Below, in pieces: positions 17,250 through 25,221 of a stretch of DNA of 64,000 nt. Below the pieces are notes generated by a model that saw nothing but the letters and a program-made list of their open reading frames with translations, was not told the origin of the DNA and ran no database searches. How positions within the stretch are numbered: position 1 is the stretch's first letter; every line of letters starts with the position of its first letter. The position numbers and the translations under genes are program-made. Source of the stretch: Sphingomonas sp. GC_Shp_5 (GTDB lineage Bacteria; Pseudomonadota; Alphaproteobacteria; Sphingomonadales; Sphingomonadaceae); contig NZ_JALNUP010000012.1 of the NCBI RefSeq assembly GCF_026540855.1, positions 1 through 64,000 of the forward strand. Reading direction: 5' to 3'.

Positions 17250-17954
17250 TTACTCCTGCCACTCCAGCACCGGCCAGCCTTGCGCCGCCGCCAGCTGTCG
17301 CAGCGGCTTGTGCGGATTGACCGCGAAAGGCTCGTCCGCCCAGGCGAAGGTCGGCGCGTCGGAGCGGTGATCCGAATAGAAGCGCACCAACGCCTGCTCA
17401 CGCGCGATCCCCTGCTCGCGCATCCACGCCTTGATCATCGCCAGCTTGGCCGGACCGTAGCAATTGTCGCCGGCAACCTGCGGGAGGATCCGTCCCTTCG
17501 CACCGCGCGTGGCGCGGGTCGCGACCAGCGCGTCGGCGCCCACAGCTCGGGCAAGCGCCTCGGCATAGAAGTCATAGGCCGCGGTGGCGATGACGATGGT
17601 AAAACCCGCCGCCCGATCCGCGGCAATCCGCGCCCGCGCTGCCGGGTAGATGTGGCGCGCGCCGAAATCGTCGGCGAAGGCCTCGGCAAGCGCCGTCGCC
17701 TCGACGTCGGTGAGCGTGCCCAGCGCCGCCCGGTGCATCACCTGCTTGAGCGATCGCCGGTCGATCGCGCCGAGCTGGTTGAGCAGCGCCGCACCGATCA
17801 CCACCGGTGCCAGCGTCCAGCGCCATGGCGCCCGGGCGCGCACCGCGGCGATCAGGAACGGCGTCCAGGTCGGCCGCCGGGTGATCGTCCGATCGAGATC
17901 GTAGATCGCCAGTCGGTGCGCGGTTCGCGCCCGGCGGTCCGGCAGATCGGTCAC
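17250..17954 (-). CDS. HAD-IB family phosphatase
   Basis: 234 residues if translation starts at GTG 17954, which avoids overlapping the upstream hydrolase gene; a longer frame exists. Motif I is DLDRT (residues 19-23) with the nucleophile Asp19 and acid/base Asp21; motif II is VIATAAYDFY; motif III is represented by a Lys downstream and motif IV by YSDHRSDAPTFAWADEPFAVNP. This is the SerB/PSP-like HAD-IB group, which dephosphorylates small phosphate monoesters. Position at the end of the lipid/polymer cluster suggests a phospho-headgroup substrate, unproven. Confidence 0.82.
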   Translation of the reverse strand: MTDLPDRRARTAHRLAIYDLDRTITRRPTWTPFLIAAVRARAPWRWTLAPVVIGAALLNQLGAIDRRSLKQVMHRAALGTLTDVEATALAEAFADDFGARHIYPAARARIAADRAAGFTIVIATAAYDFYAEALARAVGADALVATRATRGAKGRILPQVAGDNCYGPAKLAMIKAWMREQGIAREQALVRFYSDHRSDAPTFAWADEPFAVNPHKPLRQLAAAQGWPVLEWQE

Positions 17955-17968
17955 GCCGCGCGGGTCGA

Positions 17969-19924
17969 TTAGCGCGCCATCACCGCCGCCTGGTCGACCG
18001 GCACCACCGGCAGCCATACCCGGCTGGCGTTGGCGCCGCCGCGCTCGATCGTCACCGTCGCCTTTCGATAATCCGACGGCTGCGCCAGGAAGATGTTGGG
18101 CACATAGGTCTGCGGATTGCGATCGTAGAGCGGGAACTGGCTCGACTGGACCTGGATCATGATCCGGTGGCCCGGCTGGAACACGTGGTTCACCATCGGC
18201 AGGCGGAAGCTATATTCCTGCACCTTGCCGGCGGGGATCGCCGAGGGCTTGCTGACGCTCTGGCGATAGCGGCCGCGGAAGATGTCCTGACTGATCGCCA
18301 GCTGATAGCCACCCATCTTGGGATCGGTGGCGTTCTCGGCCGGGAACACGTCGATCACCTTGACGATGAAATCGCCGTCGGTGCCGGTGGTGCGCGCGAA
18401 CAGATCTGCGATCGGCGCGCCCGAGACGCGCACCGGCTGGGTCAGCACGTCACCCTTGTAGCTCAGCACGTCCGGCCGCCCATCGACGCCGCGCTGGTCG
18501 CTGACCAGCCAGTCGCCCCAGCGCCCGTCCTCGAAATTCACCGGGCGCGGCAGGTGCGGCACCGGCTTGGCGGGGTCGGACACATAGCTGTCCTCGCCGG
18601 TCGCCACCTTGGCGAAGCCGAGCGAACTGTCGGCGCCGAGATAGATCGGCGTCAGCGGCGCGGCACACCCCGCCTTGCACGCCAGCGGCCAGCTGGTGAG
18701 CTTGTCCCAATGGTTCTCGCCGGTGTTGTAGATCGCCGCGGCGGGCAGGTTCGCGGCCGGACCGTCCTTGAGATACTGGTCGAACAGCGGCAGCACCATC
18801 TGCTCGCGGAACTGCTGCGCGGTGTCGCCATTCCACTGGAACGGCCCGAGGCTGCGGCCCTCGCGATTGACCTGGCTGTGGCGCCACGGCCCCATCACCA
18901 GATGGTTGTTGCCGATCTTGCCGGCCGCCTTCAGCGCCTCCCAGCTATGGATCGCGCCATACATGTCCTCCTGGTCCCACAATCCCTGCTCCCAGATCGT
19001 CGGCACGTCGGAGGGGTTGGCGGCGATCAACTTGTCGAGCGCCTGGCCCTGCCAGAAGGCGTCATAGGCGGGATGCGACACCATCCGCTGCCAGTAAGGC
19101 AGCTGGTCGTAGCCCGACTTCTTGGCCCAGGCGCCGGCCGAGCCGATCTCGCGGAAATTGTCGTAATCGTCCCAGCCGCCGGTCGGCGGCGCGGTGCCGG
19201 CGCCCTTGTAGCCGGTCTGGCTGCCGAGCCAGGCGATGTTGGCGAGGCGGAACGCGCCGTTGTGGAACCAGTCGTCGCCCATCCAGCCGTCGACCATCGG
19301 GCTTTCGGGCGCCGCGACCTTGAGCGCGGGGTGCGGATGGAGCAGCGCCATCACCACCGTGAAGCCCTCGTAGGACGAGCCGATCATCCCCACCCGCCCG
19401 TTCGACTCGGGCAGGTTGGCCTTGTTCACCAGCCAGTCGATCGTGTCATAGGCATCGGTGGTGTGATCGACCTTGGTCGGGTTGAGCGGGCCGATCACCG
19501 GGCGGGTGACGACGTAATCGCCCTCCGAACCATATTTGCCGCGGATGTCCTGGTAGACGCGGATATAGCCGTCCTTGACGAACATCTCGTCGGACAGCGG
19601 CAGCGTCGCGAGCATGCTCGAACTGTCCGCCCGGCTCGCGCGAGCCTTGGCGTTATAGGGCGTGCGGGTGAGCACGATCGGTGCGTTGGTGGCGCCCTTG
19701 GGCACCACGATCACCGTGTAGAGCTTGGTGCCGTCGCGCATCGGGATCATCACCACGCGCTTGTCATAATCGTTCTGCGCCGACGGCGGGGTGAACTTGG
19801 CCGGGATATCGCCCGCGGCCTGCGCGGTCGCCGCGCCATCCTTGCTCCCCGGCGGCACCTGCTGCGCCACCGCCGGCGAGAGAATCAGCATCGACACGGC
19901 AGCGAGCAGCATTGGCTTGATCAT
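17969..19924 (-). CDS. Alpha-amino-acid ester hydrolase / CocE-NonD family serine hydrolase
   Basis: 651 residues with a signal peptide (residues 1-20, cleavage after AVA). S15/CocE alpha/beta-hydrolase: nucleophile Ser184 in GSSYEG, followed by the SPMVDGWMGDDWFHNGAFR stretch distinctive of alpha-amino-acid ester hydrolases and glutaryl-7-ACA acylases; the C-terminal half is the jelly-roll domain (QVQSSQFPLYDRNP). Such periplasmic enzymes hydrolyse or transfer alpha-amino acyl groups, including beta-lactam side chains; the physiological substrate is unknown. Monocistronic by spacing. Confidence 0.9.
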   Translation of the reverse strand: MIKPMLLAAVSMLILSPAVAQQVPPGSKDGAATAQAAGDIPAKFTPPSAQNDYDKRVVMIPMRDGTKLYTVIVVPKGATNAPIVLTRTPYNAKARASRADSSSMLATLPLSDEMFVKDGYIRVYQDIRGKYGSEGDYVVTRPVIGPLNPTKVDHTTDAYDTIDWLVNKANLPESNGRVGMIGSSYEGFTVVMALLHPHPALKVAAPESPMVDGWMGDDWFHNGAFRLANIAWLGSQTGYKGAGTAPPTGGWDDYDNFREIGSAGAWAKKSGYDQLPYWQRMVSHPAYDAFWQGQALDKLIAANPSDVPTIWEQGLWDQEDMYGAIHSWEALKAAGKIGNNHLVMGPWRHSQVNREGRSLGPFQWNGDTAQQFREQMVLPLFDQYLKDGPAANLPAAAIYNTGENHWDKLTSWPLACKAGCAAPLTPIYLGADSSLGFAKVATGEDSYVSDPAKPVPHLPRPVNFEDGRWGDWLVSDQRGVDGRPDVLSYKGDVLTQPVRVSGAPIADLFARTTGTDGDFIVKVIDVFPAENATDPKMGGYQLAISQDIFRGRYRQSVSKPSAIPAGKVQEYSFRLPMVNHVFQPGHRIMIQVQSSQFPLYDRNPQTYVPNIFLAQPSDYRKATVTIERGGANASRVWLPVVPVDQAAVMAR

Positions 19925-20267
19925 GAAGCGGGTATCCGAGCGGGAAAGTTGATGCGTCTACGTGGCGCGGCAGGCGCTTGAGAGCAACCGCGATTGTTGC
20001 CCCGTCACCGCAGGCGCCGCCGTGCGCGGGCGACGAACGGAAGCGCAAGGCGCTTGCCTTCGCAGCCTCCTTTGCCCACACCAGCGGCTGTGCGACGGCA
20101 TCCCTCACCGGACGGGTCGAAGCAGGAAATGCAGCTGATAACACCATGAGTGGTGGTACTTGGCTGCAAGACACGCCATATATAGGCGACAGAATCATGG
20201 CCGATACCAGCCACACGTCCCTGCAGCCAGGGCGAACCCTGGTGCGCGGCCGAACAAGGAACGCGCG
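19925..20267. other. Intergenic region (343 bp) between the ester hydrolase and nrdJ
   Basis: Divergent promoters for both genes must lie here. It contains a short hairpin AAGCGC-AAG-GCGCTT at 20041-20055 and the paired inverted repeats at 20141-20188 described separately. I looked for the conserved boxes of an adenosylcobalamin riboswitch, which would suit a B12-dependent enzyme, and do not see them. A 97-codon open frame (19978-20271) has no coding character. Confidence 0.6.
20141..20188 (+). promoter_or_regulatory. Candidate pair of NrdR boxes upstream of nrdJ
   Basis: Two 16-mers, ACACCATGAGTGGTGG (20141-20156) and ACGCCATATATAGGCG (20173-20188), are each partial inverted repeats. They match the NrdR consensus ACACWATATATWGTGT at 10 and 11 of 16 positions and are exactly 32 bp apart, the three-turn spacing typical of NrdR. 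They lie 79-127 bp upstream of the nrdJ start. Inference from consensus and spacing only. Confidence 0.5.
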
Positions 20268-22586
20268 ATGACGAACACCCATGCCGGCCCGCTCGATCAG
20301 CCGGTCACCGTACACATCTGGCGCGAGAAGTACCGGCACGGCAACGAGGCGACCCCGTCCGACACCTTCGCCCGCGTCGTCGGCGGCGTGTACGGCCAGG
20401 ATCAGGCGCATGCCGCCACCGGGCTCGCCGCGCTCGAGGCCCGTGACTGGGTGCCCGGCGGGCGGATCTTCGCCGGTGCCGGCACCGGCAAGCGCGTCAC
20501 CTGGATCAACTGCTTCGTCAGCCCGACGATCCAGGACTCGATGGATAGCGAGCCCGATCTGCCCGGCACCGGGATCATGCCCGCGCTCAACGTCGCCGCC
20601 TTCACCCAGCAGCAGGGCGGCGGCATCGGCATGGATTTCGGCACGCTGCGCCCCGATGGCGCGGTGGTCGGCCGCACCGGCTCGATCTCGTCGGGCGTGA
20701 TCCCGTTCATGGTGATGTGGGACGGGATGTGCGTCACCATCCGCTCGAGCGGCTCGAGGCGCGGCGCGATGATGGGCGTGCTCCCGGTCTGGCACCCGGA
20801 CGTGCTCGCCTTCATCACCGCCAAGACCCGCAAGGACTTCCTCAAGAACTTCAACGTCTCGGTCACCGTCACCGACGATTTCATGGCCGCGCTGGAGAAG
20901 GGCGAGGATTGGGACCTCGGCTTCCACGTGCCGCGCGCCGATGGCCAGCATGTCGGCGTCACCGAGAAGGACGGCCGTCCCTGGTATATCTATCGGCGCC
21001 TGCCCGCCGCCGAGCTGTTCGACCTGATCACGCGCACCACCTATGAGTTCGCCGAGCCCGGCGTGATCTTCATCGATCGCGTCAACAAGCTCAACAATCT
21101 CAAATATTGCGAGACGATCGCCGCCACCAATCCGTGCGGCGAGCAGCCGCTGCCACCGAACGGCGATTGCGACCTCGGCCACGTCAACCTGGCCAACATG
21201 GTGCTCGATCCGTTCACCGAGCGTGCCCGGGTCGATTGGGAGCGGCTGCGCGCCGCGGTCGCCACCGGCGTCCGCTTCCTCGACAACGTCCTCGACACCT
21301 CGCCCTTCCCCACCGCGGAGCAGAAGGCCGAGGCGCTCAACAAGCGCCGCATCGGCCTCGGCTACACCGGGCTCGGCAACCTGCTCCAGCAGATGATGAT
21401 CCGCTACGGCCGAGCCTCGGTACCGCTGGTCGAGCAGGTCGGCGAGGCGATCGCGATCCAGGCCTATCGCACCTCGGTGGAGCTGGCGCAGGAGCGTGGC
21501 GCCTTCCCGGCCTATGATGCCGAGCAGTTCGCCAAGGCGCCCTTCCTTCAGAAGCTGCCTGCCGAGCTGCGCGCTGCCATTGCCGAGCACGGCATCCGCA
21601 ACGGCGTGCTGCTGACGCTGGCGCCGACCGGCACCACCTCGATCTTCTACGGCAACGTCAGCTCGGGCGTGGAGCCGACCTTCAGCTGGCACTACAACCG
21701 CACCGTCGTCATCGAGCAGACCGCGGTCGAGCAGAAGACCGAGCAGTTCGAGGTCCAGGATTACGGCTGGTATCTCTACACCCGCCTGCCCGGCTATGAC
21801 GCGTCGGCGCCGCTGCCCGATTACATGGTCGGTGCGCTCGAGTTGTCGGTGGACGATCACATCGCCGTCGCCGCCGCCGCGCAGCGCTGGGTGGACGCCG
21901 CCATTTCCAAGACGATCAACTGCCCGGCCGAGATGAGCTACGAGGCGTTCCGCGAGGTCTATCTCACCGCCTATCATGAGGGCATGAAGGGCTGCACCAC
22001 CTACCGCCCGAGCGGGGTGCGAGGCTCGGTGCTGTCGATCAAGGAAGACGCCAAGCTCGCCGTCGCGGCCGAGGCTGCCCCGGCGGTCAACAACGACGAC
22101 ATCCTCACCCGCCCGCAGGTGCTGCCGGGCAAGACGGTGAAGATCAAATGGCCGATCGATGGCGAGAATTACTATCTCACCATCAACGACTATACGCATG
22201 CCGACGGCCGCCGCGTGCCGTTCGAGATCTTCATCTCGACCTCGTCGGTGGAAAATTTCGAGACGATGGCGGCGCTCACCCGCACGCTCTCGGCCGCTTG
22301 CCGGCGCGGCGACGCGACCTTCCTGTTCGAGGAGCTGGAGCGGGTCCATTCGCCCAAGGGCGGCGCGCTGGTCCGGCTGGAGCATGAGAAGAAGGGCACC
22401 TACGCTCCCAGCCTGATCGCGCTGATCGGCCGCATCCTGCGCCAGCATTCGGCGCCGCAGCAGGAACTGTTCGCCGAGGAGGCCCCCGAAACCGGCGAGA
22501 CCTGCCCGAACTGCAAGCGCAACACCGCGCACAAGATCGAAGGCTGCCTCACCTGCTACCAGTGTGGCTACAGCAAGTGCGGCTGA
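20268..22586 (+). CDS. nrdJ: Class II (adenosylcobalamin-dependent) ribonucleoside-diphosphate reductase
   Basis: 772 residues from ATG 20268, with AAGGA seven bases upstream; the frame is open 36 codons further, but that part is promoter DNA. Reduces ribonucleotides to deoxyribonucleotides using B12. Visible: substrate-site Cys in TWINCFVSP, the ATNPCGEQPLP...CDLGHVNLAN active-site segment, TLAPTGTTS, and a C-terminal zinc/redox tail CPNCKRNTAHKIEGCLTCYQCGYSKCG-type with paired cysteines. Length fits the alphaproteobacterial NrdJ group. As a single-gene class II enzyme it needs cobalamin but no oxygen. Confidence 0.96.
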   Translation: MTNTHAGPLDQPVTVHIWREKYRHGNEATPSDTFARVVGGVYGQDQAHAATGLAALEARDWVPGGRIFAGAGTGKRVTWINCFVSPTIQDSMDSEPDLPGTGIMPALNVAAFTQQQGGGIGMDFGTLRPDGAVVGRTGSISSGVIPFMVMWDGMCVTIRSSGSRRGAMMGVLPVWHPDVLAFITAKTRKDFLKNFNVSVTVTDDFMAALEKGEDWDLGFHVPRADGQHVGVTEKDGRPWYIYRRLPAAELFDLITRTTYEFAEPGVIFIDRVNKLNNLKYCETIAATNPCGEQPLPPNGDCDLGHVNLANMVLDPFTERARVDWERLRAAVATGVRFLDNVLDTSPFPTAEQKAEALNKRRIGLGYTGLGNLLQQMMIRYGRASVPLVEQVGEAIAIQAYRTSVELAQERGAFPAYDAEQFAKAPFLQKLPAELRAAIAEHGIRNGVLLTLAPTGTTSIFYGNVSSGVEPTFSWHYNRTVVIEQTAVEQKTEQFEVQDYGWYLYTRLPGYDASAPLPDYMVGALELSVDDHIAVAAAAQRWVDAAISKTINCPAEMSYEAFREVYLTAYHEGMKGCTTYRPSGVRGSVLSIKEDAKLAVAAEAAPAVNNDDILTRPQVLPGKTVKIKWPIDGENYYLTINDYTHADGRRVPFEIFISTSSVENFETMAALTRTLSAACRRGDATFLFEELERVHSPKGGALVRLEHEKKGTYAPSLIALIGRILRQHSAPQQELFAEEAPETGETCPNCKRNTAHKIEGCLTCYQCGYSKCG

Positions 22587-22600
22587 GCTGACCCACCGCC

Positions 22601-22676
22601 GTCACCCCAGCGAAAGCTGGGGTCTCTGGCGGCTCTTGCGGTCCGCTCGGCTCAAAGATCCCAGCCTCCGCTGGGC
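22601..22676. repeat. REP-like palindromes downstream of nrdJ
   Basis: First copy GTCACCCCAGC-GAAA-GCTGGGGTCTC at 22601-22626 (stem ACCCCAGC/GCTGGGGT); second, shorter copy CCCAGC-CTCC-GCTGGG at 22660-22675. They sit between the convergent nrdJ and NTF2-like genes and could terminate both transcripts. The same palindrome recurs near 31.8 and 51.4 kb. Confidence 0.75.
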
Positions 22677-22693
22677 CGGCAGTCCTGCGACGC

Positions 22694-23182
22694 TCAGCTG
22701 GTGCTGCATCCGGTGGTCCGGCTCGACCAGGTGACGTTGAGGATCGTCCACCGCCCGCCGTCGCGGACGAGATCGAAATGGTCGGTGCCGCAATGCAGCG
22801 GCTTGCCGTTCATGGTCAGCGTGTAGGGCGCCCAGACCATCGCGATGTCGCCGTCCACCTCGATCGCGGGGTCGCTGAGCCGCTCCTCGAGCCGCGGACC
22901 GCCCGGCTTGAACAGGGCGGCGAACTCGGGCCAGCTGTAATGGCGCAGCCGGCTGCCGCCGGCCGTCTGTTCCATCGCGGTCGCCCCGCCCTCGGGCCGG
23001 ACCTGCGCGATCACGCCGGCACCGTCGTTCGCCGCCATCGCGCGGAACAGCGCATCGATCGGCGCCATCACCGCCCTCGCATCGGGATCCGCATAGGGCA
23101 CGGGGTTGGCGGGCGGCAGCTTGTCACTCGGCGCGCTTTGCAGCGCGAGCAGCAGCGGCAGGATCATGGCATCGGTCCTCAT
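22694..23182 (-). CDS. Small secreted NTF2-like protein (DUF4440/SnoaL-type)
   Basis: 162 residues from ATG 23182 (ATG 23167 is an alternative). Short hydrophobic leader MILPLLLALQSAP, then an alpha+beta cone: helix ARAVMAPIDALFRAMAANDGAGVIAQV, SWPEFAALF, VDGDIAMVWAPYTLTMNGKPLHCGTDHFDLVRDGGRWTI, pieces of which are typical of NTF2-like DUF4440 domains. Function unknown; no catalytic residues can be assigned. It ends in TTGCSTS with a C-terminal Cys. Confidence 0.75.
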   Translation of the reverse strand: MRTDAMILPLLLALQSAPSDKLPPANPVPYADPDARAVMAPIDALFRAMAANDGAGVIAQVRPEGGATAMEQTAGGSRLRHYSWPEFAALFKPGGPRLEERLSDPAIEVDGDIAMVWAPYTLTMNGKPLHCGTDHFDLVRDGGRWTILNVTWSSRTTGCSTS

Positions 23183-23349
23183 ACGGTGGCAGCATCGCTG
23201 TCTAGCGCGAGACGGCCGGTGATGGCGCGGCTTTTGCGGTGGCATTGACGATCGAGCCGGGACGATCGATTTTCGGCGCACCGTGCGATCACCGAGATCG
23301 GTGACCTCGCCTGCCCATGTGCGCGTATCCCTTAGCCAAGGAGGATCAC

Positions 23350-23778
23350 ATGCCCATCCGTCCCGCCATCATCCCGGTGCTGCGCTACACCGACGCCCCA
23401 GCCGCGATCGACTTCCTGTGCCAGGCGTTCGGCTTCAGCCGCCATGCGATCTACCCCGATCCCACCGACCCCAGCGTTATCCACCACGCCCAATTGATCC
23501 GCGACGGCGAGATGATCATGCTCGCCTCGGCGCTGCAGACGCCGTTTGCGACAGCCGCGGGGATGCGCACGGTCAAGCAAGCGGGTTGTACCACCCAGTC
23601 GATCGTCGTCGTGGTCGACGATGTCGACGGCCATGCCGCGATCGCCCGCGCTGCCGGGGCGGAGCTGTTCATGCCGCCGGAGGATCAATCCTATGGCGGC
23701 CGCAGCTACAGCGCCCGCGATGTGGAGGGCAATGTCTGGACGTTCGGCAGCTACGATCCGTACGCCGCCGCGCCCTGA
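23350..23778 (+). CDS. VOC-family (glyoxalase/bleomycin-resistance-like) protein
   Basis: 142 residues from ATG 23350, with AGGAGG seven bases upstream. Two beta-alpha-beta-beta-beta repeats: IIPVLRYTDAPAAIDFLCQA then FGFSRHAIYPDPTDP, and the C-terminal half SIVVVVDDVDGHAAIARAAGAE with RSYSARDVEGNVWTFGSY. This is the PhnB/YaeR-like group with substrates unknown. Converges on the cardiolipin synthase gene with three bases between stops. Confidence 0.85.
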   Translation: MPIRPAIIPVLRYTDAPAAIDFLCQAFGFSRHAIYPDPTDPSVIHHAQLIRDGEMIMLASALQTPFATAAGMRTVKQAGCTTQSIVVVVDDVDGHAAIARAAGAELFMPPEDQSYGGRSYSARDVEGNVWTFGSYDPYAAAP

Positions 23779-23781
23779 TCC

Positions 23782-25191
23782 TCACAATAGCGAACTGACC
23801 AGCCGCGCGACGTTTTCGATGACCTTGCGCTGCCGCGGCCGGGCACGCCACGTCGCGAGATCCAGCGTGTCGCTGCCGGCCAGATAGCCGTGCTGGATCG
23901 TCTCCACGCTGGTGATCGAGCTCGTGTCGAACAGCAACAGGCTGGCTTCCTCGTTGAGCTGGAACGAGCGCAGGTCGACGTTGCTCGAACCGAGGATCGC
24001 GAGCCGCCCGTCGATGCTGATGTTTTTGGCGTGGAGCAGGAAGTCGCGGAACAGATGCACGCCCACGCCCGCGACCAGCAGGTCGTCGTAGAAGGAACAT
24101 TGCGCCAGGTTGACGAGCCGCTGGTCGACCACCGCGGACACCACCAGGTCCACCGTCACGCCGCGCGCCACCGCGGTGCGCATCGCCCCCATCACCGCAT
24201 CGTCCGGGATGAAATAGGGCGTGACGATGATCACCCGCGAAACGGCCTGGTGGATCTGCCAGACGAGCAGCGTCTCAAGCCCCTCGAGCGGGAAATCGGC
24301 GCCGCTCGGCAACAATTGCGCCCGCGCATCGCCGGCCGGCGCCGGAATCGGCGGCGGTGGCGCCGGCGGCTCGCCGGTCTCGATGCTCCAATCGGCCGCC
24401 ACCACCGCGCCGAGGCCCGCCACCACCGGTCCGGTCAGTCGCGCCACTAGCTCGCGGTTGATCACGCCCGGCCGGAAATCCTTCGCGACGATGTTCTGTG
24501 ATCCGGCATAGCCGATCGCATCGTCGATCACGAACAGCTTGCGATGGTTGCGCATGTCGCGGCGGGTACGGCGGCCGAGCAGCCTGAACGGCAGCGCCTC
24601 GCGCACCTCGACCCCCGCTGCTGCCAGCGCCCGGCGGATGCCCCGCCGCCAATGATGCGAGCCGACCGGATCGAACATCACCCGGCAGCGGACGCCGCGC
24701 TCCCGCGCCCGGCGCAGCGCGTCGACCACGAGCAGGCCGGTGGCGTCATCGGCGAAGATATAGACCAGCAGGTGCACGCTGTGTCGTGCCGCATCGATAT
24801 CCGCGACCAGCCGCGCGATGGCGGCGTCATAGTCGTCGATCAATTCGATGCGATTGCCGTCCACCGCCGGCAGGAAGCCAAGCGTGCCCGCAAGCGCCGC
24901 GGCCGGGCCGTCCGCCTTGCGGCGTCGGCCATCGTCGAGGCGCGTCGCCACCTCGGCGAAATACGGCCGCAGCTTGCGGAACCGCGCCGTCCGCCAGCCG
25001 GGAAAGCGCGGGTTGCCGATCGCGAGGAACAGCAGCAGGCCGGCGATCGGCAGGAAGAAGATCAGCAGCAGCCAGGCGCGGCTCGCCGCCGGCGAGCGCC
25101 GCAGCGGCACGATCGCAAGCGCGCCGAGGCGGATGATCCATTCCGCGGCAAGGTAGAGCGTGCCCGGCGCGATCGGCATGTGCTGCATCAT
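23782..25191 (-). CDS. cls: Cardiolipin synthase (phospholipase D family)
   Basis: 469 residues. Two N-terminal membrane segments (residues 11-30 and 38-58), then two PLD domains: H216-x-K218-x4-D223 in NHRKLFVID and H387-x-K389-x4-D394 in LHAKNISID, with GSSNVD after the second. Condenses two phosphatidylglycerols to cardiolipin at the inner membrane. A Pro-rich linker (PPAPPPPIPAPAG) lies between the domains. Both catalytic sites look intact. Start codon uncertain between ATG 25191 and ATG 25188. Confidence 0.93.
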   Translation of the reverse strand: MMQHMPIAPGTLYLAAEWIIRLGALAIVPLRRSPAASRAWLLLIFFLPIAGLLLFLAIGNPRFPGWRTARFRKLRPYFAEVATRLDDGRRRKADGPAAALAGTLGFLPAVDGNRIELIDDYDAAIARLVADIDAARHSVHLLVYIFADDATGLLVVDALRRARERGVRCRVMFDPVGSHHWRRGIRRALAAAGVEVREALPFRLLGRRTRRDMRNHRKLFVIDDAIGYAGSQNIVAKDFRPGVINRELVARLTGPVVAGLGAVVAADWSIETGEPPAPPPPIPAPAGDARAQLLPSGADFPLEGLETLLVWQIHQAVSRVIIVTPYFIPDDAVMGAMRTAVARGVTVDLVVSAVVDQRLVNLAQCSFYDDLLVAGVGVHLFRDFLLHAKNISIDGRLAILGSSNVDLRSFQLNEEASLLLFDTSSITSVETIQHGYLAGSDTLDLATWRARPRQRKVIENVARLVSSLL

Positions 25192-25221
25192 CCCGGGTCC
25201 CCTCTACCGCAGCGGGCGGGT

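Noticed and set aside
19925..20267. Adenosylcobalamin riboswitch upstream of nrdJ
   Set aside because: The conserved B12-box sequences could not be found in this stretch.
19978..20271. 97-codon frame upstream of nrdJ
   Set aside because: Overlaps the promoter region and the inverted repeats, has no SD and no family resemblance.
19764..22532. 922-codon frame antisense to nrdJ
   Set aside because: Shadow frame, common in GC-rich genes; no domain and no SD, while the other strand is clearly NrdJ.
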